A stretch of DNA of 64,000 nucleotides from Thermodesulforhabdus norvegica (GTDB lineage Bacteria; Desulfobacterota; Syntrophobacteria; Syntrophobacterales; Thermodesulforhabdaceae), in the NCBI RefSeq assembly GCF_900114975.1, contig NZ_FOUU01000012.1, forward strand, positions 1 to 64,000. The letters run 5' to 3'. Positions 1-7,239 of this stretch are shown here, piece by piece. The stretch's first letter is position 1, and each line of letters starts with the position of its first letter. The position numbers and the translations under genes are program-made. The notes beneath the pieces are model-generated. The model searched no databases, was not told the origin of the DNA, and saw only the letters and a program-made list of their open reading frames with translations.

Positions 1-140
1 AGTGCAACCGCCAAAACCGCCTTCCGTTCATCAGGCCCAAAACCGGTTGTCAAGGCCTGGAGCGATGGCCGAAGGGGTATGACCCTTTGATTTCGCCAAC
101 CATAATAACGTGAATTTTGGTCTTGATTCACAGGGGTCAT
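1..140 (-). CDS. partial ORF leaving the left edge, unknown
   Basis: Reading leftward from an ATG at 140, the frame stays open for 46 codons to the window edge, while the other two frames on that strand close. The visible start reads MTPVNQDQNSRYYGWRNQR and I do not recognise it; a YYGWR stretch near the N-terminus is reminiscent of some MFS transporter starts, but the following residues are not hydrophobic, so I do not claim that. A near-consensus promoter lies just upstream. A five-codon mini-ORF (MKTM, start at 154) ends in TAATG, overlapping this start. It could equally be a truncated gene or a chance frame. Confidence 0.3.
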   Translation of the reverse strand, partial: MTPVNQDQNSRYYGWRNQRVIPLRPSLQALTTGFGPDERKAVLAVA

Positions 141-163
141 TACATTGTCTTCATAACAATTAC

Positions 164-192
164 ATTTTACAGATTACTTCCATGTCTGTCAA
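164..192 (-). promoter_or_regulatory. sigma70-type promoter for the left-edge ORF
   Basis: On the minus strand TTGACA (192-187) and TAAAAT (169-164) are separated by exactly 17 bases. The predicted transcript would start about 17 bases before the ATG at 140. The rest of 141-326 is AT-rich and shows no other gene or convincing attC-like site. Confidence 0.5.
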
Positions 193-326
193 GAGTGAAA
201 CGGATTAAAATATACAGTTACACTATATGAAACAGTAAGTATTTAAAAACTCTAGAACTTCCAGTAGGCGTTTACAAAAAATGGAAAACTTGAGCAAATG
301 CGAACGGAGAGTCGGGCGGTGCGGCG

Positions 327-1031
327 TCACTTTAATAACTCCTTTAATACATTTATTGCTTTTAGTAATGCTTCCATTTTCAACGGCTTTAAAAATCCAC
401 TCTTGTGTATTGGTTTATCTACCTTTCTTTCACCTTCTAACAGAGTTATGATGTTAAGATCTATATCAAAGTATGAAAGCAAAGCGTGAGTTGATGGGCT
501 GCCAAAATGAACTTCTTTAAAGACCTCCGAATAATCTCCCCCAAGTTGACTTTCTAATTGTAATAAAACAAATTTGACGTCAGGAAATACATGCTTTATT
601 AAAGTACAATCCACAAGTATTCTCTTAAGCATCGCATTTTCCGTATATGCCTTACACTCTATAGAAATCTTAAAATTATTATCCACATAAACCTGAACAT
701 CAGGTTTTATCCTGTAATACATGTGCTCTATGTTCTTTATAATAAATTTTCTAACCTTGGGGCTCTTGATTTTCTTGATATACTTCCTATTGATGGGAAT
801 CTTTATTGTATGATGCCTAAAAGATAATCTATGTTCATTCATCTCTAAATCTTCCCATGCAATTCTTACAAGTTGTTCAGCGACACTTTCTACTAATTTT
901 CCTTTATTTGCCCTTATAATCCCACCATATGCTCTCTCGTTTGACTTTTTTGCCCTTTTATCTATTCCTTGGACTAAATCTTCATATGTATTTATAATTC
1001 CTTGGAGTTCTTTAATTGCTTTCTCATTCAT
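327..1031 (-). CDS. PD-(D/E)XK type II restriction endonuclease candidate
   Basis: Encodes 234 aa. The candidate nuclease core is a Pro-Asp pair at residues 110-111 followed, 13 residues later, by Glu-Cys-Lys at 125-127 in the strand KISIECKAYT, which fits the PD-X(n)-(D/E)XK arrangement. I do not recognise the specificity. I chose the ATG at 1031 because GGAGG sits 8 bases upstream; an earlier in-frame start at 1052 has no such site. The ATG overlaps the end of the upstream DNA methyltransferase gene in the string ATGAATGA, so the two are translationally coupled, as expected of a restriction-modification pair. AT-richness is much higher than in the core genes, suggesting transfer. The endonuclease call rests on the motif plus the neighbour. 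Confidence 0.7.
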   Translation of the reverse strand: MNEKAIKELQGIINTYEDLVQGIDKRAKKSNERAYGGIIRANKGKLVESVAEQLVRIAWEDLEMNEHRLSFRHHTIKIPINRKYIKKIKSPKVRKFIIKNIEHMYYRIKPDVQVYVDNNFKISIECKAYTENAMLKRILVDCTLIKHVFPDVKFVLLQLESQLGGDYSEVFKEVHFGSPSTHALLSYFDIDLNIITLLEGERKVDKPIHKSGFLKPLKMEALLKAINVLKELLK

Positions 1032-2217
1032 ATTTTTTACCTCCTTTATCAAACAATGGTAATTGGATTAGTACACTTCGTAATCTTTCTTCTGCTTTTT
1101 TACAATATTCCTCTGAAATATCTATTCCTATATATTTTCTTCCAAGCCTCTTTGCTACAACACAAGTAGTTCCCGCACCGTTAAAAGGATCTAATACTAC
1201 ATCACCACGAAAGCTAAAAAGTTTTATCACTCTTTCTGCAAGCTCTTCTGGAAACATTGCAGGATGTCCATACTTTTTCATATTGTATTCAGGTGCTATG
1301 TCCCATTTTGCATATACCCATTTTTTAAACTCATCAGCAGTTATATCTGCATTCTCCTGTTTTCCATAATGCTTTAAGGTACCTTTGGAAAAAATTTCAA
1401 GAAATTCCCAAGTATATTTTAAATAAGGATTAGATGGACTTTTCCAGCTACCCCATGCTGTATATTTGCAGTTATAATTATGTTTTTCCCAAAGGATTTC
1501 TCCCTTCCAAATTAGTTTATTTTCCATAAAGAAATTTGAAATAATATGATGTATTGGAATATAATCTGAAAAAAGTGGTTGCACATTAACTATAATTCTG
1601 GCCCCATATTTAAGGACTCTTATACATTCTTTGAAGATTCTAAACAACTTATTAAAATATTCATTCCAGTTTATTCCATCCTTATGATTTTCGTAATCTA
1701 ATCCAAAGTTATAAGGTGGTGAGGTGAAAATTAGATCAATACAATTATCTGGTAATTTTTTTAAAACTTCCTCACTATCTCCAACAATTATTTTGTTAAT
1801 AAATTCCTTTGGAACCTCATTATTTTTTTTTGAGAAATTATGATCTTGTGCATAATAGTACTTTTTACGGATAACTTCTTTCAATTTTCTATTTCTAACT
1901 TTTCGTTCTTGATCATATCCTACATATACTCTTTTTCTTCCTTTTAATCCATAGCTCTTTATACTTTCTATTTTAGTTAGTATTTTTTTAAGAAGAAGTT
2001 TTGTATTATCATCTATAAAGTGTATTCTTAATGTTGTTGTATTTTTGAAATCAGAAAAATCAAGTTGGTTTAGATAGATTTTAATAGTATTAGCATTTTC
2101 TATTTTATAATATATATCTTCTGTTGGATATCGTGAAAACAACCTATCCAGTTCATTAATTATTTTATTATTTACCAAATGATTTATAGTAATGATCTTG
2201 TATTTTTCCTCGTTCAT
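1024..2217 (-). CDS. site-specific DNA methyltransferase (TSPPY class)
   Basis: Encodes 397 aa. The catalytic motif IV is TSPPYN at residues 165-170 and the SAM-binding motif I is DPFNGAGTT at 343-351, in the order motif IV then motif I that defines the beta group of amino-methyltransferases; TSPPY is usual for N4-cytosine enzymes. About 140 N-terminal residues precede the catalytic domain and are unrecognised. Two starts compete: GTG at 2226 and ATG at 2217; AGGTG lies about 6 bases before the ATG, so I prefer 2217. The gene sits just after an attC-like palindrome and is coupled to the nuclease gene, so it protects host DNA from that enzyme. Very AT-rich compared with the core. Confidence 0.88.
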   Translation of the reverse strand: MNEEKYKIITINHLVNNKIINELDRLFSRYPTEDIYYKIENANTIKIYLNQLDFSDFKNTTTLRIHFIDDNTKLLLKKILTKIESIKSYGLKGRKRVYVGYDQERKVRNRKLKEVIRKKYYYAQDHNFSKKNNEVPKEFINKIIVGDSEEVLKKLPDNCIDLIFTSPPYNFGLDYENHKDGINWNEYFNKLFRIFKECIRVLKYGARIIVNVQPLFSDYIPIHHIISNFFMENKLIWKGEILWEKHNYNCKYTAWGSWKSPSNPYLKYTWEFLEIFSKGTLKHYGKQENADITADEFKKWVYAKWDIAPEYNMKKYGHPAMFPEELAERVIKLFSFRGDVVLDPFNGAGTTCVVAKRLGRKYIGIDISEEYCKKAEERLRSVLIQLPLFDKGGKKYE

Positions 2218-2288
2218 GTTCTTCACCTATAACTCTCTGATAATTTTTTCTTTTTTAATCTTTTCTTCAAGCCGCAGCACCCGATTAC

Positions 2289-2376
2289 GCCCAATGCGTT
2301 GCGGACATACGAAGTCCCGCCTCTGGTGGGATTTGGGCGGAATGAGCGAAGCGTAGCCTTATGTCCGCTGTTAGGC
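2289..2376 (-). other. attC-like recombination site (88 bases)
   Basis: On the minus strand the site opens with GCCTAAC (2376-2370), a perfect RYYYAAC inner core, and closes with ATTGGGC (2295-2289), one base off the GTTRRRY outer core. Between them AGCGGACATA and TATGTCCGCA form inverted arms, giving an imperfect palindrome whose length lies in the usual attC range. The HEPN/GGCT gene stops 16 bases before it and the restriction-modification module begins about 70 bases after it, the position expected of a cassette attC. The first base of the outer core, next to the usual strand-exchange point, is changed (G to A). Confidence 0.7.
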
Positions 2377-2391
2377 GAAGGCTTTGCAGCT

Positions 2392-3315
2392 TTAAATATC
2401 ATATTTCCATTCATAAATATTAGCGACCACCAAATCTTTTCCAACTTTTGCAGGGATTAAAATACGATGGTAATCCTCACCTTCAAACTGATCTATGCTT
2501 GATAGCTTATCAGAAAGAGATTCAGAAACAAACATCTTTGTATTAATTTCGTCAGCATCTGGGATCCATTTGAAATACTTCAATCCATGACGCTGTATAA
2601 TCCTTCCTCTAATTTTGCAATCTTGCCATGTTCCGGCAATATTCTTTAATAACCTTTCATTGGGGGCGTTGGGCGCTAAGGTTCCATATACTACAAGTTT
2701 CTGATCCGGCTTATCAAAGATTAACTCCAGTAATTTGAGCAAGACAGGAATAACTACACCAGAGACCTTTTCGTCCCTTTCTGTTTTTTTTAAATCTGGA
2801 CCATAGGGTGTTTTTTCTCCGTGAGCGATATTTGACCTTACAACGTAAAGAAGTTGTGCGGTCTTCTTTAATAATCTCTCTTTCGTATCATCTGAAGGAT
2901 TTTCCTTATAGCTTCTATAGGCATTTACAAGTTGCAGATGTTCGTCTGTTGCCTCTCTTACTAGATGATGTCCTATCTCCTTATCTGGTCTATATCCTCT
3001 TCTCCGTAGTGTGTTGTGATTCATGATAGGAGGTTCAAAATTGACAAGATCTTGTAATTCTTTGCTTTTGATAAATTCTTCGATATACTTGTTAGGTATT
3101 CCCTCAATGAGTAATTGTCTGAAAGATAATATATCTGCTCTCTTTAGTTTTCCTTGGAAATCATTGAACGCCGTCCAGGTTTTATTTAAAGCATCAAATA
3201 GGTATCTACAGAGCTCCGTCTTTTTGTATATAGGGGATGTTCTCGTATAATTTATATGAGCTAAAATCTCTTGGAGATGCCCGAGCATACTTTCTATTTG
3301 CCACCAATAAGGCAT
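2392..3315 (-). CDS. HEPN-like domain fused to GGCT/AIG2-like domain
   Basis: Encodes 307 aa. The N-terminal ~200 residues look helical and contain RSNIAHG (R160 to H165), an R-X4-H arrangement like the ribonuclease motif of HEPN domains. From about residue 206 the sequence changes to a gamma-glutamylcyclotransferase/AIG2-type fold: VVYGTLAPNAPNE (YGTL at 210-213) and a late IDQFEGEDYHR in which E278 matches the family's catalytic Glu. AGGAGGTGAG precedes the ATG at 3315. The gene fills the space between a GTTAGGC core at 3345-3339 and the attC-like site, so it is a single-gene cassette. Stand-alone HEPN proteins are often toxins or defence RNases; that role here is inference. The GGCT half might modify a small metabolite or an antitoxin-like partner. 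Confidence 0.65.
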   Translation of the reverse strand: MPYWWQIESMLGHLQEILAHINYTRTSPIYKKTELCRYLFDALNKTWTAFNDFQGKLKRADILSFRQLLIEGIPNKYIEEFIKSKELQDLVNFEPPIMNHNTLRRRGYRPDKEIGHHLVREATDEHLQLVNAYRSYKENPSDDTKERLLKKTAQLLYVVRSNIAHGEKTPYGPDLKKTERDEKVSGVVIPVLLKLLELIFDKPDQKLVVYGTLAPNAPNERLLKNIAGTWQDCKIRGRIIQRHGLKYFKWIPDADEINTKMFVSESLSDKLSSIDQFEGEDYHRILIPAKVGKDLVVANIYEWKYDI

Positions 3316-3338
3316 AAACTCACCTCCTATAAGCTTTC

Positions 3339-3436
3339 GCCTAACTTAGTATATACGAACTTCACATTTTGCCCCAATATGGAAGGATATACGAACTTCA
3401 TAATATCTCCAATTTTGGTAGTATATACGAGCTTTT
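3339..3436 (-). repeat. attI-like site: GTTAGGC core plus three iterons at 36-base period
   Basis: On the plus strand three 16-base copies start at 3349, 3385 and 3421: GTATATACGAACTTCA, GGATATACGAACTTCA and GTATATACGAGCTTTT. The starts are exactly 36 bases apart, and the 20-base spacers do not match each other beyond AT-richness. GTATATAC within the repeat is itself palindromic. Three bases beyond the first copy is GCCTAAC (3339-3345), which on the minus strand is GTTAGGC, a perfect GTTRRRY core. The array starts at the recombinase stop codon and ends at the first cassette, exactly where an integron attI would be. Recombinase binding to the repeats is inference. Confidence 0.65.
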
Positions 3437-4467
3437 CAACCATCCTTTTTATCACCTCCCATCAAATCCAGCGGACTTCTAATCCTCCTCAAATCTTTCA
3501 TCGCAACATGAGTATAAATCTCTGTCGTTTTTGAGCTTTTATGTCCCAATTGCTCCTGAATGTATCTTAAATCAACTCCACTCTCAAGCAGATGGGTAGC
3601 AAATGAATGGTGCAAAGAATGAACAGTTACATCCTTTTTTATTTCAGCTTTCCTACATGCATTTTCAAAAATCTTCTGTACAGTTCTGGTTGTTATATGT
3701 CTGTATTTTCTCTGCCCCGAAAACAGCCGTTTTTCAGGCTTATATTTCCGTAAGTATTCTTTAAGTGTCTTCGATGCCACTTCAGAAAGTATTGTATAGC
3801 GATCCTTTCTTCCCTTTCCACCTCTTATTCTGATTAACCTTCTTTCCACATCCATATCTTCAACTCTAAGCCTTACAACCTCCCCAACTCTTAATCCTGC
3901 AGAATACATGAACATCAGAATTAGCTTGTGCTTAGTGTTGGTTATCGATGACAAAATCCCTGAAACCTCTTCCTGGCTAAAAACAGCAGGCAACCTCTTG
4001 TCCTTCTTCGGCCTCTTTATCTCATAAACAAATCTCCGCTTTAAAATCTCACCATAGTAAAACTTTAACGCATTTATTGCTATGTTTAAAGTTGAAGCCG
4101 AACAACCCTTTTCCGCCAAATAATACAGATAATTTCTCACGTCATCATTTGACACCTGATAAGGTGTTTTATTGCAGAATCTCAGAAATTCTTCATTGTA
4201 ATGCAGGTAAAGCTTTACTGTTCTCCTGCTGTACTTTCTTGCCATCAGTTCTTTTCTCTGCTCATAGAACCAGACCGAAGTGTTGATCTCAACCTTTTCT
4301 CCATCAAATGTAGATAAAAGACTCTTCAACTGAGAATACGGGATACTCCAGCATTTCTTATCAGGGTGCCATCTGTAGCCTTTAACAGCTTTAATTTTCG
4401 CAATATAGTCTGGATTGTAAGGGGATTTGACCATAGCAGCATCTTTGCCGCTCTCAATCCTTATCAT
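3436..4467 (-). CDS. tyrosine recombinase (XerC/D-like), altered active site
   Basis: Encodes 343 aa. Residues ~15-50 (YRWHPDKKCWSIP) resemble a HARP-like N-terminal module, followed by a SAM-like core-binding domain (~65-145) and a catalytic domain. Visible catalytic positions are R193 (AGLRVGE), K218 (GGKGRKDR), H283, H309 (LGHK) and Y318 (EIYTHV). In the HxxR box the sequence is HSLHHSF, so the second Arg is His286; CAC is one base from an Arg codon. The segment between the Lys and HxxR boxes has no room for the extra helix typical of integron integrases, so this is not a bona fide IntI. It starts 8 bases after the upstream zinc-finger gene and ends at the iteron array, so it probably acts on the adjacent sites if active. 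Confidence 0.88.
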   Translation of the reverse strand: MIRIESGKDAAMVKSPYNPDYIAKIKAVKGYRWHPDKKCWSIPYSQLKSLLSTFDGEKVEINTSVWFYEQRKELMARKYSRRTVKLYLHYNEEFLRFCNKTPYQVSNDDVRNYLYYLAEKGCSASTLNIAINALKFYYGEILKRRFVYEIKRPKKDKRLPAVFSQEEVSGILSSITNTKHKLILMFMYSAGLRVGEVVRLRVEDMDVERRLIRIRGGKGRKDRYTILSEVASKTLKEYLRKYKPEKRLFSGQRKYRHITTRTVQKIFENACRKAEIKKDVTVHSLHHSFATHLLESGVDLRYIQEQLGHKSSKTTEIYTHVAMKDLRRIRSPLDLMGGDKKDG

Positions 4468-4475
4468 CTTATCCC

Positions 4476-5126
4476 TTAATCGTATTTGCCGCCTTCAAAC
4501 CCGCAAACACCGGATCTTGGCGAGTTAACAACAGGCAGAAGCATTTCTTCTCCGCATTCATGTTCCTTTGCACATTTCTCGCAGAAATAGCAGTTCTCTC
4601 CCAGATTATCAACAAAGCACTGTGTGCAGACCCACTTTGCCTTTTCACCACAACCGCATGCTTTTTCAGGCGGATTGTTCCTTGCAAGAATTCTGACCTT
4701 CTCTTTAGCTTTACCCTTTCTTTCTCCCAAAACCTTAAGCCTCAGCTCTGTTGAGCTGCCAAAGTCGTAGATGTGGTAGAACTCCATTCCCGGATTCAGA
4801 ACTTTGTTAACTGGTACGTTCATGTCTTTCGCCGTCGGATCCAAATCGAAATCGAAGTAATCGGAATGATAGCTAACACCTCCAATCTCGAAAGCACTCA
4901 GATGTCCGCAGCACTCAAGCCATAGATCTCTCAAAAATTGATCAAGATCTTTCAGCTTCGCATTAGCTTTAATTTCAATGTGAAGCCAGTATTGAGGTTC
5001 ATACAGCCCATCAACCATGATGTGAAAGAGTTTTGTGTCTCCATCATTCTTCAGATGTGTTCTGAGGTGTTTTGTCATTCCCGCTTTGCTGAACGTTTGG
5101 TTGCAGAGATAACATTTTCCCTTCAT
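4476..5126 (-). CDS. C2H2 zinc finger plus pRiA4b ORF3-like protein
   Basis: Encodes 216 aa. Residues 5-24 form a classical C2H2 finger (CYLCNQTFSKAGMTKHLRTH), rare in bacteria. The middle part (~35-150) matches the pRiA4b ORF-3 / IS1096 TnpR-like passenger fold: paired aromatic strands around WLHIEIKANAKLKDLDQFL and FYHIYDFGSSTELRLKV. The C-terminus (~155-205) has seven or more Cys in CGCGEKAKWVC, CTQC and CYFCEKC spacing, a likely zinc ribbon. It stops 8 bases before the recombinase ATG, so both are probably co-transcribed. TTGACA at 5164-5159 (minus) could be a -35 element, but the matching -10 is weak. Function unknown; proteins of this fold are common passengers of mobile elements. Confidence 0.7.
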   Translation of the reverse strand: MKGKCYLCNQTFSKAGMTKHLRTHLKNDGDTKLFHIMVDGLYEPQYWLHIEIKANAKLKDLDQFLRDLWLECCGHLSAFEIGGVSYHSDYFDFDLDPTAKDMNVPVNKVLNPGMEFYHIYDFGSSTELRLKVLGERKGKAKEKVRILARNNPPEKACGCGEKAKWVCTQCFVDNLGENCYFCEKCAKEHECGEEMLLPVVNSPRSGVCGFEGGKYD

Positions 5127-5260
5127 GGTATACTTCCCGTACTTTAAAAATAACTCAGTGTCAATTGGGATGGGACAAGAGAAGTTTTGGGTTTTTGGTT
5201 CTTTGGTTCCGAAGGTGAGAGTGCCGTAAACTGGCAGGAAATATTTGGTGAACTCAGATA

Positions 5261-5354
5261 TGTGAGAGGTGAGATGTGAGGCGTGAGATGTTGGGATTCA
5301 CTTTCCTCTCACATCTCTCACATCTCACATCTCACATCTCACATCTCTCACATT
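5261..5354. repeat. CTCACAT tandem repeat with an inverted arm
   Basis: From about 5306 to 5353 the plus strand is built from six head-to-tail CTCACAT heptamers, some preceded by an extra CT. About 20 bases upstream, 5261-5290 carries the complementary sense (GTGAGAGG, GTGAGATGTGAG, GTGAGATG), so the block can fold into a long hairpin. It lies between the zinc-finger gene and the 5' end of the truncated IS256-type transposase. The stretch 5127-5260 shows nothing else I can support. Confidence 0.75.
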
Positions 5355-5362
5355 TCAAGTCA

Positions 5363-5909
5363 AGGGGCCTTAAAAGGGTTGATCTTTTCATAGCTGACGG
5401 TCTGAGAGGACTTGAAGAGGCTGTTTTCAGGAAATTTCCTGGATCGAGATTCCAGCTTTGTGTGCTTCATGCCGTTAAAGGGTCTCTGAAAAAGGTCAGA
5501 AAAAAAGACAGGGAAGCGGTGGCAGAATCTCTTAAGGCCATTTACAGGGCATCAAACCGGGAAAAAGCCAGACAGGCCCTTATAGAGCTCAAGGAAAAAT
5601 GGGGAAAGATGTATCCTGAGGTGGTTAAAAGGTGGGAGGAAAGCTTAATAATCTCACCACCTTTATGGACTATCCTCAGGAAATCAGAAGATTCATATGC
5701 ACCACCAATCAACTGGAAAGGCTTATGAAAGAAATAAAAAGAAGGGCCAGGGTTATAGAGGTTTTTCCGGTCCGTAGGCTGTCTACAAAATGGTGTATCT
5801 GATACTATCGCATATGAACGAAAAATACAGACAAAAAAGCTTACCGGGATTCCGGGAAACCATCGCTAAATTCAGAAAAGCCTCTTCCCCTACGGACATA
5901 TTTGACTAA
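5363..5909 (+). pseudogene. IS256-family (Mutator) transposase remnant
   Basis: Homology begins abruptly at 5363 with RGLKRVDLFIADGLRGLEE, a core Mutator-type signature (the second catalytic Asp region), and runs on as QLCVLHAVKGSLKKV. At about 5650 the frame shifts and resumes as FMDYPQEIRRFICTTNQLE, containing the conserved TTNQLER block. A second shift near 5780 leads to LILSHMNEKYRQKSLPGF and a normal C-terminus ending in TAA at 5907-5909. The N-terminal half is missing, replaced by the CTCACAT repeats. With one 5' truncation and two frameshifts it cannot make an active transposase. An AT-rich tail near 5960-5985 may be the rest of the right end. Confidence 0.88.
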
Positions 5910-5926
5910 ACACTAAGGCTACGGCT

Positions 5927-5955
5927 GGCGGCCCTGCGTTCCGCCGCGCTTTTTT
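5927..5955 (+). terminator. weak terminator-like hairpin after the IS remnant
   Basis: GGCGG (5927-5931) can pair with CCGCC (5941-5945), followed by GCGC and six T. The stem is short, so support is limited. It would end transcription from the IS256 remnant; 5956-6085 otherwise shows no gene. Confidence 0.3.
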
Positions 5956-6085
5956 CGCACTTATTTCACAAATTCTTTTGAATGGCTCTTCGTAACGGTT
6001 GTCTCAACTTTTTGTGGCGCGATTAAATGTGAGTGATTACTATTTTCTTAAAAAACTGTCTGAAAGGAAAATAAAAGGAGTTGCT

Positions 6086-7132
6086 ATGGAGAAAATCAAT
6101 AAGGCCCGGGAGCTTGAGCAATACGGTATTGACGCCTTCGTGCGGGATGATGAGCGACCCGACAGGGAATTTTACTTAAAGCCCAGGTTCGTACAGCACG
6201 TGGACAGCACGGCTTTAAACACCATAAGCCACATAATAGGTACTCTCATCGTTGAGGAAAGTCCCCGCATCCTGGACCTCATGGCCAGCTGGGATTCTCA
6301 CATTCCAGAAAAGGTTCGACCCGGAGAGGTGATAGGTCTCGGCCTCAACGAAGAGGAGCTGAGGAATAACAAAATTTTAACGGATTACGTGATACACGAT
6401 CTGAATGAGGATCCCACCCTGCCTTTTCCCGATTCACACTTTGACGTCGTTATAAACAGCTTATCTGTTGATTACATGACCAGGCCGATAGAAGTCTTTA
6501 AGGAGGTTGGAAGAATACTCGTTCCGGGAGGTCTTTTTCTTGTAATCTTCAGCAATCGTTATTTTCCTCCGAAAGCGGTTAAGATATGGAAGGAGATGTC
6601 TGAAGAGGAAAGGATACTTTTGGTGATTGATTATTTCAAGAAAAGCGGGTTTTTCAGTGAGCCGGAAATTTTCATATCCCGGGGAAAGCCCAGGCCCAGG
6701 GATGATCGCTATGCACATATGGACATACCCAGCGATCCCGTCTATGCCGTTAATGCGGAAAGGCCTGGAGCGAAGGGCGGCCCCAGGAAACGACCCAGGC
6801 CGGTTGATCCGGACTTGCCCGATTTGCCGAATATGTCACGAGATGAGTTAAAAAATTGGGTTTCCCACACCAAATCGTGCCCCTACTGTGGACAAAGGCT
6901 TTCAAAATGGAAGGTGCCCTTGACCCCCTTTACGGAGTGGGATACCGACTTCTTTTACGTATGCTTTAACGACCTCTGTCCTTACTTCATGCGGGGATGG
7001 ATGGCTATGCTTGAGCAGGGAAATCTGGGGTTTTCTTACAGGTTTCGCTATAATCCTGTCAGCGGCGGAATTGATCCCATGCCTGTTCCTCATCCCAGAG
7101 CCTACAGGGAAAGTATAGTGGAGGATGAGTGA
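6086..7132 (+). CDS. class I SAM methyltransferase with C-terminal zinc ribbon
   Basis: Encodes 348 aa. Residues ~45-175 form a Rossmann methyltransferase: RILDLMASWDSHIPE is motif I in a degenerate form, GEVIGLGLNEEEL supplies the acidic ligand strand, and LPFPDSHFDVVINSLSVDY is the usual post-motif II/III block. A Pro/Arg-rich linker leads to a C-terminal zinc-binding part with CPYC and CFNDLC pairs separated by aromatic residues. I chose the ATG at 6086 because AAGGAG lies 5 bases upstream; the frame is open to 5999 but has no such site there. Substrate unknown. The first core-composition gene after the mobile region. Confidence 0.75.
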   Translation: MEKINKARELEQYGIDAFVRDDERPDREFYLKPRFVQHVDSTALNTISHIIGTLIVEESPRILDLMASWDSHIPEKVRPGEVIGLGLNEEELRNNKILTDYVIHDLNEDPTLPFPDSHFDVVINSLSVDYMTRPIEVFKEVGRILVPGGLFLVIFSNRYFPPKAVKIWKEMSEEERILLVIDYFKKSGFFSEPEIFISRGKPRPRDDRYAHMDIPSDPVYAVNAERPGAKGGPRKRPRPVDPDLPDLPNMSRDELKNWVSHTKSCPYCGQRLSKWKVPLTPFTEWDTDFFYVCFNDLCPYFMRGWMAMLEQGNLGFSYRFRYNPVSGGIDPMPVPHPRAYRESIVEDE

Positions 7133-7239
7133 TATCTGAGTAGCCGGCAATAGAGGGGTTGTTGTACTTGATTTGAAACCGAAAAGCGTTAGCATTCAAC
7201 TAACCGGGGTAATTCAATTAAGAGAGAAGGAGGGTAGGT

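Noticed and set aside
241-326. Second attC after the restriction-modification module
   Set aside because: No RYYYAAC/GTTRRRY pair or paired arms could be found there, so the end of the second cassette is undefined.
2223-2444. 73-codon ORF across the attC-like site
   Set aside because: It is explained by the palindromic recombination site and overlaps the HEPN/GGCT gene end; no ribosome site.
3349-3436. CRISPR-like array (16-base repeats, 20-base spacers)
   Set aside because: Only three copies, repeats too short, no cas genes; the position next to a recombinase and GTTAGGC core fits binding iterons.
3436-4467. Bona fide integron integrase IntI
   Set aside because: The IntI-specific insertion is missing between the Lys and HxxR boxes; the protein fits the general XerC/D-like group.
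5306-5353. CRISPR-like array
   Set aside because: Direct heptamer tandem copies with no spacers; a simple repeat.
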